DNA of 64,000 nucleotides, taken from contig NZ_NEFY01000012.1 in the NCBI RefSeq assembly GCF_002258215.1, forward strand, positions 26,270-90,269. Direction: 5' to 3'. The notes under the pieces are model-generated. The model did no database searches. It saw nothing but the letters and a program-made list of their open reading frames with translations, and had not been told where the DNA came from. Each line of letters starts with the position of its first letter. The stretch's first letter is position 1. This stretch comes from Marinobacter vinifirmus. GTDB lineage: Bacteria; Pseudomonadota; Gammaproteobacteria; Pseudomonadales; Oleiphilaceae. Below, piece after piece: positions 63,501-64,000 of this stretch. Both the position numbers and the translations under genes were made by a program.

Positions 63501-63520
63501 TACTGTTTATATATACAGTA
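63501..63520 (-). promoter_or_regulatory. LexA (SOS) box upstream of imuA
   Basis: TACTGTTTATATATACAGTA differs from the E. coli ideal TACTGTATATATATACAGTA at one central base. It is 15 bases upstream of the imuA ATG and faces phhB on the other side at 92 bases. It predicts LexA repression of the mutasome. Confidence 0.92.
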
Positions 63521-63612
63521 TTCTTGTGAGGGTGGAATTTCAACTGCCAACTTGATAAAACCGGGCACGACACCCACGCTGAACACAGCAGCCCGACAAG
63601 GAGGAACCAGCC

Positions 63613-63948
63613 ATGACAAAACTAAGCCAACAAGCCTGTGAAGCCTGCCTCGCAGACGCCCCCAAAGTGACCGGCCAGGAGAAACAGGAGCTGCTGAGCG
63701 CCATCCCCGACTGGGAAGATGTGATGGTAGATGGAGAGGAACAGTTACGCCGGGTATTCACCTTCAAAAACTTTGTGGAAGCACAGGCCTTCACCAACAA
63801 AGTGGCGGACCTGGCCGAAGCGGAAAACCATCACCCGGCGATTTTGCTGGAGTGGGGCAAAGCCACCGTGCGCTGGTGGACCCACAAAATCGGTGGGTTG
63901 CATAAAAATGACTTTATCATGGCAGCCAGGACGGATGAGCTTTATTAG
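63613..63948 (+). CDS. phhB: pterin-4a-carbinolamine dehydratase
   Basis: Regenerates the pterin cofactor of phenylalanine hydroxylase by dehydrating the 4a-carbinolamine. The 111-residue protein has the family's catalytic histidine pair in [19 protein letters not shown] and the [15 protein letters not shown] segment. The start follows GGAGG. No phhA is next to it. It is divergent from imuA and its stop overlaps the convergent partial integrase gene by four bases. Confidence 0.95.
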   Translation: MTKLSQQACEACLADAPKVTGQEKQELLSAIPDWEDVMVDGEEQLRRVFTFKNFVEAQAFTNKVADLAEAENHHPAILLEWGKATVRWWTHKIGGLHKNDFIMAARTDELY

Positions 63949-64000
63949 AAGGCTTCGTCTACCGGACTGCGCACACCAAAGCCGCCTTTACGGACAACAT
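63945..64000 (-). CDS. C-terminal end of a probable integron-type tyrosine recombinase, partial
   Basis: Seventeen codons read [17 protein letters not shown] and then TAA, entering from beyond the right edge. The pattern GG-x-GVRSP-x-D matches the C-terminal tail of integron integrases (IntI1 ends with ...VGGAGVRSPLDAL...). The catalytic domain is outside the window. The tail is short, so another tyrosine recombinase with a similar tail remains possible. Confidence 0.6.
   Translation of the reverse strand, partial: VVRKGGFGVRSPVDEAF

Overview
The window is a chromosomal segment of a gammaproteobacterium, most likely Marinobacter or a close relative. This is inferred from gene order (accA-tilS-pyrG-kdsA-eno-ftsB-ispD-ispF-truD-surE-pcm-nlpD-rpoS; purM/purN/DUF2066/hda; nadC/DUF1631/ampD/ampE; alaS-lysC-csrA-tRNA), from sodium-linked energetics (oadGAB with an Rnf/Rsx complex) and from a G+C-rich composition. 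Coding density is high and nearly every gene is a recognisable core gene. There is no prophage, insertion sequence or CRISPR array.

Layout. 1-13,849 (+): the end of accA, then tRNA modification, CTP, Kdo and glycolysis genes, cell division (ftsB), isoprenoid genes (ispD, ispF), a tight truD-surE-pcm-DUF368 run, nlpD and rpoS, and a small secreted protein. 13,875-22,079 (-): metG and rsxABCDGE-nth. 22,257-26,174 (+): apbC, dcd, yjaG, avtA. 26,165-28,699 (-): purM-purN and a DUF3108 protein. 28,891-32,499 (+): DUF2066, a CDP-alcohol phosphatidyltransferase, hda, an orphan parA, yqcC. 32,519-37,401: nadC (-) facing DUF1631-ampD-ampE (+). 37,433-44,283 (-): pepA-holC-valS, a ketopantoate reductase-like gene and a cobalamin adenosyltransferase. 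44,512-58,012: lptFG, alaS, lysC, csrA, three tRNAs, dbpA and oadGAB, mostly (+), with two small (-) genes. 58,257-63,485 (-): the SOS mutasome imuA-imuB-dnaE2 behind a near-consensus LexA box. 63,613-64,000: phhB (+), then the last codons of what looks like an integron-type integrase entering from the right edge (-).

The most interesting signal is not a gene. Five intergenic elements (4003-4116, 5944-6051, 23441-23548, 41918-42114, 58091-58204) share a core of about 54 nt inside 26-30 bp self-complementary arms whose outer sequence differs at every locus. On one strand the core folds into two small hairpins. In nine of ten cases their apex reads CANGGATG, with N variable, which matches the known CsrA/RsmE recognition pattern; the tenth hairpin is split by an insertion. 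I propose a dispersed repeat family carrying paired CsrA-type binding hairpins. csrA itself lies in the window.

A second oddity lies downstream of the second tRNA-Arg gene. The 3' end of the tRNA is repeated 190 bp downstream and also present inverted, so that tRNA-derived arms enclose a cluster of GC-rich hairpins.
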